From Sphingobacteriaceae bacterium (GTDB lineage Bacteria; Bacteroidota; Bacteroidia; Sphingobacteriales; Sphingobacteriaceae), in assembly GCA_021740025.1 (NCBI GenBank), contig JAIPAN010000010.1, positions 1-13,591 on the forward strand: a stretch of DNA of 13,591 nucleotides, in the 5' to 3' direction. The number at the start of each line of letters is the position of its first letter. Position 1 is the first letter of the stretch. The notes beneath the pieces were generated by a model, which saw only the letters and a list, made by a program, of their open reading frames with translations, did not search any database and had not been told where the DNA came from. This document shows positions 6,686-13,591 of this stretch, one piece after another. The translations under genes were made by a program, and so were the position numbers.

Positions 6686-9600
6686 ATGGGTAAAACTCCT
6701 ACAAAAGCAAAAGCCACCGGTAAAGGTTTGAGCTTTCCACGTTATTTCACCAAAGATGGGGTGAACGTTTACGATCTTTTCCAATACGAAAAGCGCTCGT
6801 CAGTAATTCGCAATCCGGCAGGAGATGCCGTATTTGAAATGAACGATGTAGAAGTGCCCGCCAGTTGGAGTCAGGTAGCAACCGATATTTTAGCACAAAA
6901 GTATTTCCGAAAAGCCGGAGTACCACAGCCCGATGGCAGTTTAGGTTCTGAAAAGAGCATCAAACAAGTAGCACACCGTATGGCCGACTGTTGGAAACAA
7001 TGGGGTGTACGTTACGGCTATTTTGCTAGCCCAGCCGATGCACAAGTATTTTACGACGAATTGGTGTACACCATCGTAGGACAGTTGGCAGCGCCAAACT
7101 CACCGCAATGGTTTAACACTGGATTACACAATTCTTATGGCATTACCGGAAAGCCACAAGGTCACTATTTCGTAGATCCAGAAACCGAAGTATTAAGCAA
7201 ATCGACCTCAGCTTATGAGCGTCCTCAACCACATGCCTGCTTTATCCTTTCGGTGAGTGATGATTTGGTAAACGATGGCGGAATCATGGACCTTTGGGTT
7301 CGCGAAGCCCGTATCTTTAAATATGGCTCCGGAGTGGGTACAAATTACTCACAAATTCGAGGCGAAAACGAAAAATTGTCAGGTGGTGGTTATTCATCCG
7401 GCTTAATGTCGTTCTTAAAAATTGGCGACCGTGCAGCCGGTGCAATCAAATCAGGTGGTACCACCCGCCGTGCAGCCAAAATGGTATGCTTAGATTTAGA
7501 TCACCCAGAAATTGAAGGTTTTGTAAACTGGAAAGTAGAAGAAGAGAAAAAAGTAGCGGCTTTAATTGCTGCGGGTTATTCTTCCGATTACGAGGGCGAA
7601 GCATACCGCACTGTATCGGGTCAGAACTCAAACAACTCGGTTCGTATACCAAATACATTCTTTAAAGCATTAGAAAACGGCGATAATTGGAATCTTGTTG
7701 GACGGATTAAAGGCAATGTAATAAAATCTATTTCTGCTGAAAAATTATGGCAAGATATTGCATTTGCGGCTTGGGCATGTGCAGATCCGGGTGTACAATA
7801 CGACACTACTATTAACGAGTGGCATACTTGCCCCGAAGGTGGACGCATCAATGCATCAAACCCATGTTCTGAGTACATGTTCTTAGATAATACCGCATGT
7901 AACTTAGCCTCTATTAACCTAGCACACTTTTTCAACAAAGAAACCTTGCTTTTTGATGTAAAAGGATTTGAGCACGCTTGCCGTGTATGGACCGTAGTAT
8001 TGGAAATTTCTGTATTGATGGCACAATTCCCATCAAAAGAAGTAGCCCAATTATCATACGATTACCGTACCCTAGGTTTGGGTTACGCCAACTTAGGTTC
8101 TATGTTAATGGTTGCAGGCATTCCGTACGATAGTGAGCAAGCCCGTGCCATTGGTGGTTCTATTACCGCTATTATGACCGGTACCGCTTACGCAACTTCA
8201 GCAGAAATGGCTAAAGAATTAGGTACCTTTACTAGATACGAAGAAAATAAAAAACACATGTTACGTGTAATGCGTAACCACCGTTATGCAGCCTACAATG
8301 CTAGCGATGCTGCATATGAAGGGTTAGAAATTACGCCACAAGGTATCGACCCTAAATATTGCCCTGATTATTTATTAGCAGCTGCCTGCAATTCGTGGGA
8401 TAAAGCAGTAGAATTGGGTGAAAAATACGGTTACCGCAATGCACAAACTACCGTAATTGCACCAACTGGAACCATCGGTTTGGTAATGGATTGCGATACT
8501 ACTGGAGTAGAACCAGATTTTGCTTTGGTTAAATTCAAAAAATTATCGGGTGGTGGTTATTTCAAAATTATTAACCAATGTGTGCCAGCAGCTTTACGCA
8601 ACCTGGGGTATACCGAAGATCAAATTACAACCATTGTAAACTATGCTAAAGGTGCTGCTACTTTAGCAGGATCGCCACATATTAACGCACAAACCTTAGC
8701 CGACAAAGGCTTTACACAAGACGAAATTGAAAAAATAGAAAAATCACTACTGTCTGCGTTCGAAATTGGCTTTGTGTTTAACCAATGGACACTGGGTGAA
8801 GATTGCCTAAAACGCTTAGGTTTTAAACCTAGCCAATACAATGCACCAAGCTTTAATTTATTGCGTTCATTGGGCTTTAACCGAGCGCAAATACAAGATG
8901 CAAACGAATATATTTGCGGTACTATGACCGTAGAAGGTGCCCCGTTCTTAAAAGCGGAGCACTACCCAGTATTTGATTGCGCCAACAAATGCGGTACCAA
9001 GGGCGAACGTTACATCCATGCGCATGGCCACATTAAAATGATGGCTGCTGCACAACCGTTCTTATCGGGTGCTATTTCTAAAACCATTAACCTGCCAAAC
9101 GAGGCTACTGTTGAAGAAATTAAAGATTGCTACGAGTTATCGTGGAAATTGGGTACCAAAGCCAATGCTATTTATAGAGATGGAAGTAAATTATCACAAC
9201 CCTTATCTACAAAATCTGCCGATTCTAAAGAAGATCAATTAGATACCGTAGAAGAAGTATTGGGTGAAGCAGCCAATGTGAGATTGAGCGACTTAACTCC
9301 AGAACAAGTATTAGAAGCCGCTCGTGCTATCTTAGATCGTTCAACGGATACCGAATTTAAACGCCAATTATCATCGGTGGTAGAGAAAAAAAGTATGCCA
9401 GCCCGCAGAAGTGGATTTACCCAAAAAGCTTCTGTAGGAGGCCAAACCATTTTTGTACGCACCGGCGAATACGAAGACGGAACATTAGGAGAAATTTTTG
9501 TGGATATGCACAAAGAAGGTGCAACCTTCCGTTCATTAATGAATTGTTTTGCCATTGCTGTATCGGTAGGACTACAATATGGCGTGCCTTTAGATGAATT

Positions 9601-10006
9601 TGTAAATAAATTTACCTTCACACGTTTCGAACCTTCGGGTATGGTTGGAGGCCATAGCAACATTAAATCTGCTACCTCAATTATCGATTACATTTTCCGC
9701 ATGTTGGGTTACGAATACCTTGGCCGAGAAGATTTAGTGCACGTACTAACCGAAACCAAAGTGGTATTGGGAAATCCACAAATGTTGGATGACGACCACA
9801 ACCCTGCTGATGATGAATTAATTGAAGAACCTGCACCTGTTAAAGTAAGTGAAGTGGTGGCCGACAAAACCCTAAAGCCTGTATTGGATATTTCGGGTGG
9901 TGGCCAATCAGATGCACCGGCATGTAGCAATTGCGGGCACATTATGGTGCGTTCGGGTACCTGCTACAAATGCTTAAACTGCGGTACACAAGGCGGCTGT
10001 TCTTAA
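6686..10006 (+). CDS. nrdJ: Vitamin B12-dependent (class II) ribonucleotide reductase
   Basis: The 1106-residue protein reduces ribonucleotides to deoxyribonucleotides with adenosylcobalamin as radical source, so it needs neither oxygen nor a separate radical subunit. The catalytic set is present: C185 in PHACFI, then NPCSE with N392, C394 (thiyl radical site) and E396, and C405 in NTACNLASINL as partner of C185. A nucleotide-binding-type loop APTGTIG lies near 592-598. After the barrel a TSCPD domain (about 910-1010) carries GEIFVDMHKEG. An acidic linker follows and then a cysteine-rich tail with C1080, C1083, C1093, C1096, C1099 and C1105, which looks like a zinc ribbon plus the reducing cysteines that re-charge the active site. 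It stands alone between two terminators. The upstream DnaA-like inverted repeat suggests replication-linked control, by inference. Confidence 0.97.
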   Translation: MGKTPTKAKATGKGLSFPRYFTKDGVNVYDLFQYEKRSSVIRNPAGDAVFEMNDVEVPASWSQVATDILAQKYFRKAGVPQPDGSLGSEKSIKQVAHRMADCWKQWGVRYGYFASPADAQVFYDELVYTIVGQLAAPNSPQWFNTGLHNSYGITGKPQGHYFVDPETEVLSKSTSAYERPQPHACFILSVSDDLVNDGGIMDLWVREARIFKYGSGVGTNYSQIRGENEKLSGGGYSSGLMSFLKIGDRAAGAIKSGGTTRRAAKMVCLDLDHPEIEGFVNWKVEEEKKVAALIAAGYSSDYEGEAYRTVSGQNSNNSVRIPNTFFKALENGDNWNLVGRIKGNVIKSISAEKLWQDIAFAAWACADPGVQYDTTINEWHTCPEGGRINASNPCSEYMFLDNTACNLASINLAHFFNKETLLFDVKGFEHACRVWTVVLEISVLMAQFPSKEVAQLSYDYRTLGLGYANLGSMLMVAGIPYDSEQARAIGGSITAIMTGTAYATSAEMAKELGTFTRYEENKKHMLRVMRNHRYAAYNASDAAYEGLEITPQGIDPKYCPDYLLAAACNSWDKAVELGEKYGYRNAQTTVIAPTGTIGLVMDCDTTGVEPDFALVKFKKLSGGGYFKIINQCVPAALRNLGYTEDQITTIVNYAKGAATLAGSPHINAQTLADKGFTQDEIEKIEKSLLSAFEIGFVFNQWTLGEDCLKRLGFKPSQYNAPSFNLLRSLGFNRAQIQDANEYICGTMTVEGAPFLKAEHYPVFDCANKCGTKGERYIHAHGHIKMMAAAQPFLSGAISKTINLPNEATVEEIKDCYELSWKLGTKANAIYRDGSKLSQPLSTKSADSKEDQLDTVEEVLGEAANVRLSDLTPEQVLEAARAILDRSTDTEFKRQLSSVVEKKSMPARRSGFTQKASVGGQTIFVRTGEYEDGTLGEIFVDMHKEGATFRSLMNCFAIAVSVGLQYGVPLDEFVNKFTFTRFEPSGMVGGHSNIKSATSIIDYIFRMLGYEYLGREDLVHVLTETKVVLGNPQMLDDDHNPADDELIEEPAPVKVSEVVADKTLKPVLDISGGGQSDAPACSNCGHIMVRSGTCYKCLNCGTQGGCS

Positions 10007-10026
10007 TAGCTTACCCAAATACTCAT

Positions 10027-10062
10027 AAAAAAAGACCTCCCGAAATTCGGGAGGGCTTTTTT
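10027..10062. terminator. Bidirectional terminator between nrdJ and the lipoprotein gene
   Basis: CCTCCCG (10036-10042) pairs with CGGGAGG (10048-10054) around AAATT, which can itself pair further. Six T residues follow on the plus strand and seven A residues precede, giving a T-run on the minus strand. It therefore serves both nrdJ and the convergent gene ending at 10071. Confidence 0.93.
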
Positions 10063-10070
10063 GTGCTTTA

Positions 10071-10574
10071 TTAAAGCCTAAACACAATGATATGATGCGT
10101 TGCAGCTGTAGTAATTATACTAGTTGGATTATTGTTCATTCCAACAGAATAGGTTGCTGCATCGGCGTCAAACCCACCGGTCCATGAGGCAAAAGCATTA
10201 AACCCTAGGCTTACTGTTACTAACTTTTTTGCCACTAAAACAGTACCATCGCTATTATAGGCCATATAATTAAATTTTAACTCTGTAGCGCTTACACTGG
10301 TAATTTCTAATTTAGCATAGTGAATGGTTGGTGCTTCGCCTTTTAAGAATAAAATGCTGCCCACTTTAAAATTTCTGGCTTCGGCCGCATTATCGTAATA
10401 AATAGCAGTACCAGTAGTTTGGCCACCAAATTCCGCATCATGGGCTGTTATATCGGTTAAAGCAATTTGGTCGAAACTAATAGGAGGAGCTATTTTTTCG
10501 TCTTTTTTACAAGCGCTTGCAAACATACATACACAGCTTACAAGCAATAAAAGGATTTTAGCACTAGTTTTCAT
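10071..10574 (-). CDS. Predicted outer-membrane lipoprotein, unknown function
   Basis: The 167-residue product has a lipoprotein signal peptide: positive start MKTSAK, a hydrophobic core, and the lipobox ASAC ending at C22, the predicted lipidation site. The mature protein begins C-K-K-D-E-K. A lysine followed by acidic residues right after the cysteine resembles the export signal that sends lipoproteins to the cell surface in Bacteroidota. The rest is threonine/alanine-rich, appears beta-strand-rich, has no further cysteine and shows no domain I recognise. The gene is convergent with nrdJ and shares its terminator. It has no same-strand neighbour nearby and is probably a single-gene transcript. 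No TAnnTTTG element was seen upstream. The lipoprotein call is solid and the surface location is a prediction. Confidence 0.82.
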   Translation of the reverse strand: MKTSAKILLLLVSCVCMFASACKKDEKIAPPISFDQIALTDITAHDAEFGGQTTGTAIYYDNAAEARNFKVGSILFLKGEAPTIHYAKLEITSVSATELKFNYMAYNSDGTVLVAKKLVTVSLGFNAFASWTGGFDADAATYSVGMNNNPTSIITTAATHHIIVFRL

Positions 10575-10686
10575 GATTTTTTGGGATTAGTAAATTAGAA
10601 CGCAGCACCTCGGTTTTTAGTATAATACTTAAATTTATGTATAGTGGCTGTATTGTAAATACCACAAGAAATCAGTTATTTTACTC

Positions 10687-10878
10687 ATGCTTTTACAACT
10701 GCTTATTCCCGCTTATATACTAGCCAACGTGTTGGTAATTTGGGGAGTCAAGTCTGTCTTACAAAAGCGTCTAAAAAATAAAACGGCCATTTGGCTCTAC
10801 AGCATCTCCTTAAGTTTTTGCCTTACCTTTATGTTGGCATTGGGTGTGGTGGTATACCTCTTGCAACATCTCCACTAA
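10687..10878 (+). CDS. Small two-helix membrane protein, unknown function
   Basis: This 63-residue ORF encodes two hydrophobic segments (about residues 3-25 and 36-59) joined by a short basic loop with K22, R28, K30 and K32, so both ends are probably on the outer side. I do not recognise a family. Support for a real gene comes from context. It begins just after a gap of about 110 bp and ends 4 bp before the ATG of the glycoside hydrolase, on the same strand. Its hydrophobic composition is also consistent over its whole length. It may assist the neighbouring cell-wall enzyme or merely be coupled to it. Chance ORFs of this size exist, so confidence is moderate. Confidence 0.62.
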   Translation: MLLQLLIPAYILANVLVIWGVKSVLQKRLKNKTAIWLYSISLSFCLTFMLALGVVVYLLQHLH

Positions 10879-10882
10879 GCCT

Positions 10883-12589
10883 ATGAGAAAAATTAAGCTA
10901 AGTATATTAAGCATTCTGGCAGTTTGGCTGCTTAGTAGTGGCGGTGTGCAAGCACAATCCTTTATTCAAACTCTACAGCAACCCAATTACTGGGCCGATT
11001 CGGTTTTTAAACGTTTAAGCCACAAACAACGCATTGCCCAATTGTTTTTTGTGCGGGCACATACCGATAAGGGAAAAGCCTACGAAGATTCTATAGCCCG
11101 GGTAATTAAAAAAGAAAAAATTGGCGGCCTGGTGTTTTTTCAAGGAGGACCTGTAAGACAAGCAAGCCTAACTCAACAGTACCAAGCACAGAGCAAGGTG
11201 CCCCTGCTTATTGCTATGGATGCCGAGTGGGGAGTAGGCATGCGTTTAGACAGCACCATAAGTTACCCCTACCAAATGACCTTGGGGGCCGTTCAAAACA
11301 ATGAGCTCATTGAAAAAATGGGCGCTTTCATTGCGCAAGACATGAAACTATTGGGTATGCACCTTAATTTTGCCCCGGTAGTAGATATCAATAACAACCC
11401 TAAAAATCCGGTTATTGGCTTTCGTTCTTTTGGCGATGATAAAAACAAAGTTGCTGAAAAAACCAGCGCCTATTTGCGGGGAATGCAAGAAGAGGGTTTA
11501 TTAACCAGCCTCAAACACTTCCCTGGCCATGGCGATACCGACCTAGATTCTCACTTCGATTTGCCCCAATTGCCATTTACTAAACAGCGATTGGATAGCT
11601 TGGAACTCTACCCATTTAAACAATTAATTGCCGCAGGCGCTAGTGGTGTGATGGTGGCGCACATGAATATTCCGAGTTTAGATAGCACAGCAAACCTGCC
11701 CTCTACGCTTTCTAAACCCATTGTAACGAATTTATTAAAAGAAGAATTAGGCTTCAAAGGACTTATCATTTCAGATGCCATGGGCATGAAGGGCGTGGTG
11801 AAGTATTTCCCAGATGGCGAAGCGGATGTACGGGCCATCCTAGCCGGTAACGACGTGTTGGAGCTTTCCGAAAATTCGAAAAAAGGGGTTAAACTAATTC
11901 GGAAAGCTATTCGCAAACATCAACTAAGCTGGGAGGAAATAAATGAACGGGTTATAAAAGTACTCAAAGCTAAATACTGGGCGGGATTGGCAAAACCCTA
12001 TCAACCCGATTTACAAAACCTGATATCGAAATTAAACCGAGCAGAGGCAGTGGCCTTAAACCAACAATTGGCCGACGAAGCCATTACTATATTAGGCAGT
12101 ACGGAAGGCATTCGTTCGCTCTCAAAAACCAAAAAAACGGCAATAATTAGTATTGGTTCAGGCGCCGAAGATGTGTTTGAACAGGATTTAAAAAACCACT
12201 TTAGCAATATTGCTAGCATAACCATTGCTAAAAATGCAAGTGATAAAGACTTGGAGCAACTTGAAGGCGCACTAAGCAATGTGGAGCAACTTATTCTGAG
12301 CATACACGATACCCGTAAACGGCCAGCACCCACTCTAGATTATAGCGCATCTGTACAGGCATTTTTAGAAAAAATAAGCCCAAATGTACAAGCAACGGTG
12401 GTGTTTGCTAGCCCCTATACGCTTAATGGGTTACCAAAAAATTTGCTTAACCACAGCCTTTTACTGGCTTACCAAAACAGTGTCGAATTGCAGCATGCAG
12501 CCGTAAAAATACTAACAGGAAATAAGACCCCTAAGGGAAAACTACCCGTAAATATAAATTCCCTTTTACAAAACGGAGCTGGCCTGTAA
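10883..12589 (+). CDS. Exported glycoside hydrolase family 3, NagZ-like beta-N-acetylhexosaminidase
   Basis: From the ATG at 10883 the product has 568 residues and opens with a clear signal peptide (about 1-24, ending VQA-Q). A longer start at 10844 would add 13 residues before the signal peptide and overlap the upstream gene, so it is disfavoured. The GH3 barrel spans about 35-370. It has AMDAEWG (111-117), FRSFG (180-184), and the NagZ-type loop KHFPGHGD followed by DSH, giving D222 and H224 as the acid/base pair. The nucleophile is D298 in ISDAMGM. A second, Rossmann-like GH3 C-terminal domain follows (about 395-560) and ends with GKLPVNI. NagZ relatives remove N-acetylglucosamine from peptidoglycan fragments, and the signal peptide places this one in the periplasm. 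Some Bacteroidota homologues carry a fused beta-lactamase-like domain after this point; here it is absent. Confidence 0.9.
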   Translation: MRKIKLSILSILAVWLLSSGGVQAQSFIQTLQQPNYWADSVFKRLSHKQRIAQLFFVRAHTDKGKAYEDSIARVIKKEKIGGLVFFQGGPVRQASLTQQYQAQSKVPLLIAMDAEWGVGMRLDSTISYPYQMTLGAVQNNELIEKMGAFIAQDMKLLGMHLNFAPVVDINNNPKNPVIGFRSFGDDKNKVAEKTSAYLRGMQEEGLLTSLKHFPGHGDTDLDSHFDLPQLPFTKQRLDSLELYPFKQLIAAGASGVMVAHMNIPSLDSTANLPSTLSKPIVTNLLKEELGFKGLIISDAMGMKGVVKYFPDGEADVRAILAGNDVLELSENSKKGVKLIRKAIRKHQLSWEEINERVIKVLKAKYWAGLAKPYQPDLQNLISKLNRAEAVALNQQLADEAITILGSTEGIRSLSKTKKTAIISIGSGAEDVFEQDLKNHFSNIASITIAKNASDKDLEQLEGALSNVEQLILSIHDTRKRPAPTLDYSASVQAFLEKISPNVQATVVFASPYTLNGLPKNLLNHSLLLAYQNSVELQHAAVKILTGNKTPKGKLPVNINSLLQNGAGL

Positions 12590-13318
12590 TTAAACTTTGC
12601 GAAGTTTTAATACCCGCAAGCCATGCAATCCCTTAATGATATAATACACAGGATCTATTTCGAACCAACGTTGGGCAAAATTAGCACTATTGGGATACAT
12701 GTGGTGGTTATTTTGGAATAACTCTCCCAACATCAACACATCTATGGGGGTGGTATTTTTAGAATGATCGTGGTTATTAAAATTAGAATAGCCAAACATG
12801 TGGCCACACCAATTTACAATGGCTCCTTGTATGGGACCCATTAAAAAATGAATAGGCAGAAATAAAAACATCCACCAATGGGTTGCAAAAAATACATAAA
12901 ATATAACGTACAACACACCAAAAGCTAGTCGAGAATAGGTGCTCGAACCAATGGTATCTAAAAGTGGCCATTCGGGATAATTGCCTTTAAACTGGCTTTC
13001 GGGCTCTTTTGCTCGAAGCAAAAACTGCCGAAAAATACCACCGGTAGTATACATCATTATAAAAATGTTTTTAAAATAATGTGGCGAATGGGGGTCTTTC
13101 TCCGTATCGCTATAGGCATGGTGCATGCGGTGCAAAACGGCGTAAGCTCTGGGATTTAAAAAACTAGAGCCCTGAAATAAAAAGGTGAGGATATAAAAAA
13201 ATTTCTCCCAAAACGGATTGAGCGTAAACATTTTGTGAGAAGCGTAGCGGTGTAAAAAGAAGGTTTGGAAAAAAAGGGAAAGAAACCAATGGGCTAGTAA
13301 AAAGACAAAAATAATCAT
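12590..13318 (-). CDS. Acyl-CoA/fatty-acid desaturase, membrane di-iron type
   Basis: The 242-residue protein is an integral membrane desaturase that introduces a double bond into acyl chains, probably at delta-9, and so tunes membrane fluidity. The histidine boxes are HRYASH (H23, H28), HRMHH (H63, H66, H67) and QNNHH (202-206). H10 and H173 in NWCGHMFGY are further metal-ligand candidates. The third box has Q instead of the leading H of the eukaryotic form, which I recall as common in bacterial members. Four hydrophobic stretches are seen near 1-20, 38-55, 130-147 and 149-168. The length is short compared with animal enzymes but normal for this bacterial group. Its stop codon abuts that of the glycoside hydrolase with no base between, so the two transcripts must overlap unless ended inside the genes. 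No clear promoter was found upstream. Confidence 0.92.
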   Translation of the reverse strand: MIIFVFLLAHWFLSLFFQTFFLHRYASHKMFTLNPFWEKFFYILTFLFQGSSFLNPRAYAVLHRMHHAYSDTEKDPHSPHYFKNIFIMMYTTGGIFRQFLLRAKEPESQFKGNYPEWPLLDTIGSSTYSRLAFGVLYVIFYVFFATHWWMFLFLPIHFLMGPIQGAIVNWCGHMFGYSNFNNHDHSKNTTPIDVLMLGELFQNNHHMYPNSANFAQRWFEIDPVYYIIKGLHGLRVLKLRKV

Positions 13319-13388
13319 GCACGTATCGTTTTTAGCGGGGATAAGCTATAAGGATACGGTTTATTTATCAGATAATCAGTATTTTATT

Positions 13389-13422
13389 AAAAAAATGCCA
13401 TATCCGGTAAATGATATGGCAT
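13389..13422 (-). terminator. Intrinsic terminator of the small edge ORF
   Basis: ATGCCATATC (13395-13404) and GATATGGCAT (13413-13422) form a perfect 10-bp stem with an 8-base loop. Read on the minus strand the stem is followed by a run of T residues (13389-13395). It lies 25 bp past the stop of the minus-strand ORF at the edge and would insulate the desaturase gene. The stretch 13319-13388 shows nothing else recognisable. Confidence 0.88.
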
Positions 13423-13447
13423 CTGTGAGTAAAAGGTAGTGGTGGGC

Positions 13448-13591
13448 TTATTTTGTAGCACCTGCACCGAGTACCCAAGCCACTACAGCTCCAGTAATAG
13501 AAGCCAGCACGGTGGCGGCTAAAATGTCTACCGCAACTGCGTTTAGGGTAGTAATATTAGTAGTTCCATACATGGTGAAATCTATGGCACC
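13448..13591 (-). CDS. Short hydrophobic ORF at the window edge, possibly partial
   Basis: On the minus strand a frame open from the window edge ends in TAA at 13448-13450, giving 47 residues. An in-frame ATG at 13571-13573 could make it a complete 41-residue protein. The alternative is the tail of a longer gene outside the window. The sequence is rich in Ala, Val, Thr and Gly, with one likely membrane helix near its end containing ASITGAVVAWVLGAG and finishing in ATK. I do not recognise the family. A perfect-stem terminator lies 25 bp downstream in the correct orientation, which supports a real transcript ending here. Confidence 0.5.
   Translation of the reverse strand, partial: GAIDFTMYGTTNITTLNAVAVDILAATVLASITGAVVAWVLGAGATK

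Noticed and set aside
10630..10637. TAAATTTA as a -7 element for the genes on either side
   Set aside because: It misses the final G on both strands, and no suitable -33 element lies at the right distance.
10844..10882. Upstream ATG extension of the glycoside hydrolase
   Set aside because: It would place 13 residues before a clear signal peptide and overlap the preceding small gene, so the ATG at 10883 is preferred.

Overview
The window looks like a piece of a Bacteroidota chromosome. It is AT-rich and carries the acpP-fabF-rnc cluster divergent from an IPExxxVDY-family gene and pyruvate kinase, an arrangement I recall as common in that phylum. Several intergenic regions contain the Bacteroidota-type promoter element TAnnTTTG. 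One lipoprotein has a lysine/acid-rich stretch after its lipidation cysteine. The class cannot be fixed from this sequence. All assignments come from reading motifs; no search was run.

Left part (1-3843, minus strand): acpP, fabF, rnc and plsC follow one another with short gaps and read leftwards from a promoter near 3813-3843. They cover fatty-acid elongation (carrier protein and condensing enzyme), acyl transfer to lysophosphatidate, and RNase III. A YicC-family endoribonuclease gene follows, probably with its own promoter, and is cut by the window edge.

Middle (3844-6410, plus strand): a TTG-started IPExxxVDY gene, pyruvate kinase and a small secreted DUF2846-like protein read rightwards and end at a strong intrinsic terminator.

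Control region and nrdJ (6411-10062): a gene-free stretch of about 410 bp precedes a 1106-residue B12-dependent class II ribonucleotide reductase. It holds a 13-bp perfect inverted repeat whose arms each contain a DnaA-box match (TTTTCCACA). An AT-only palindrome lies almost exactly at its centre, and a good TAnnTTTG promoter follows immediately. This is the most interesting non-coding structure in the window, and DnaA-linked control of dNTP supply is the leading reading. A bidirectional terminator separates nrdJ from a convergent lipoprotein gene.

Right part (10071-13591): a small two-helix membrane protein and an exported family 3 glycoside hydrolase form a tight plus-strand pair. A minus-strand acyl-CoA desaturase abuts the hydrolase stop codon to stop codon. 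At the edge is the 3' end, or all, of a tiny hydrophobic minus-strand ORF with its own terminator. Most of the window is ordinary housekeeping sequence. No mobile element, CRISPR array, tRNA or rRNA was seen.
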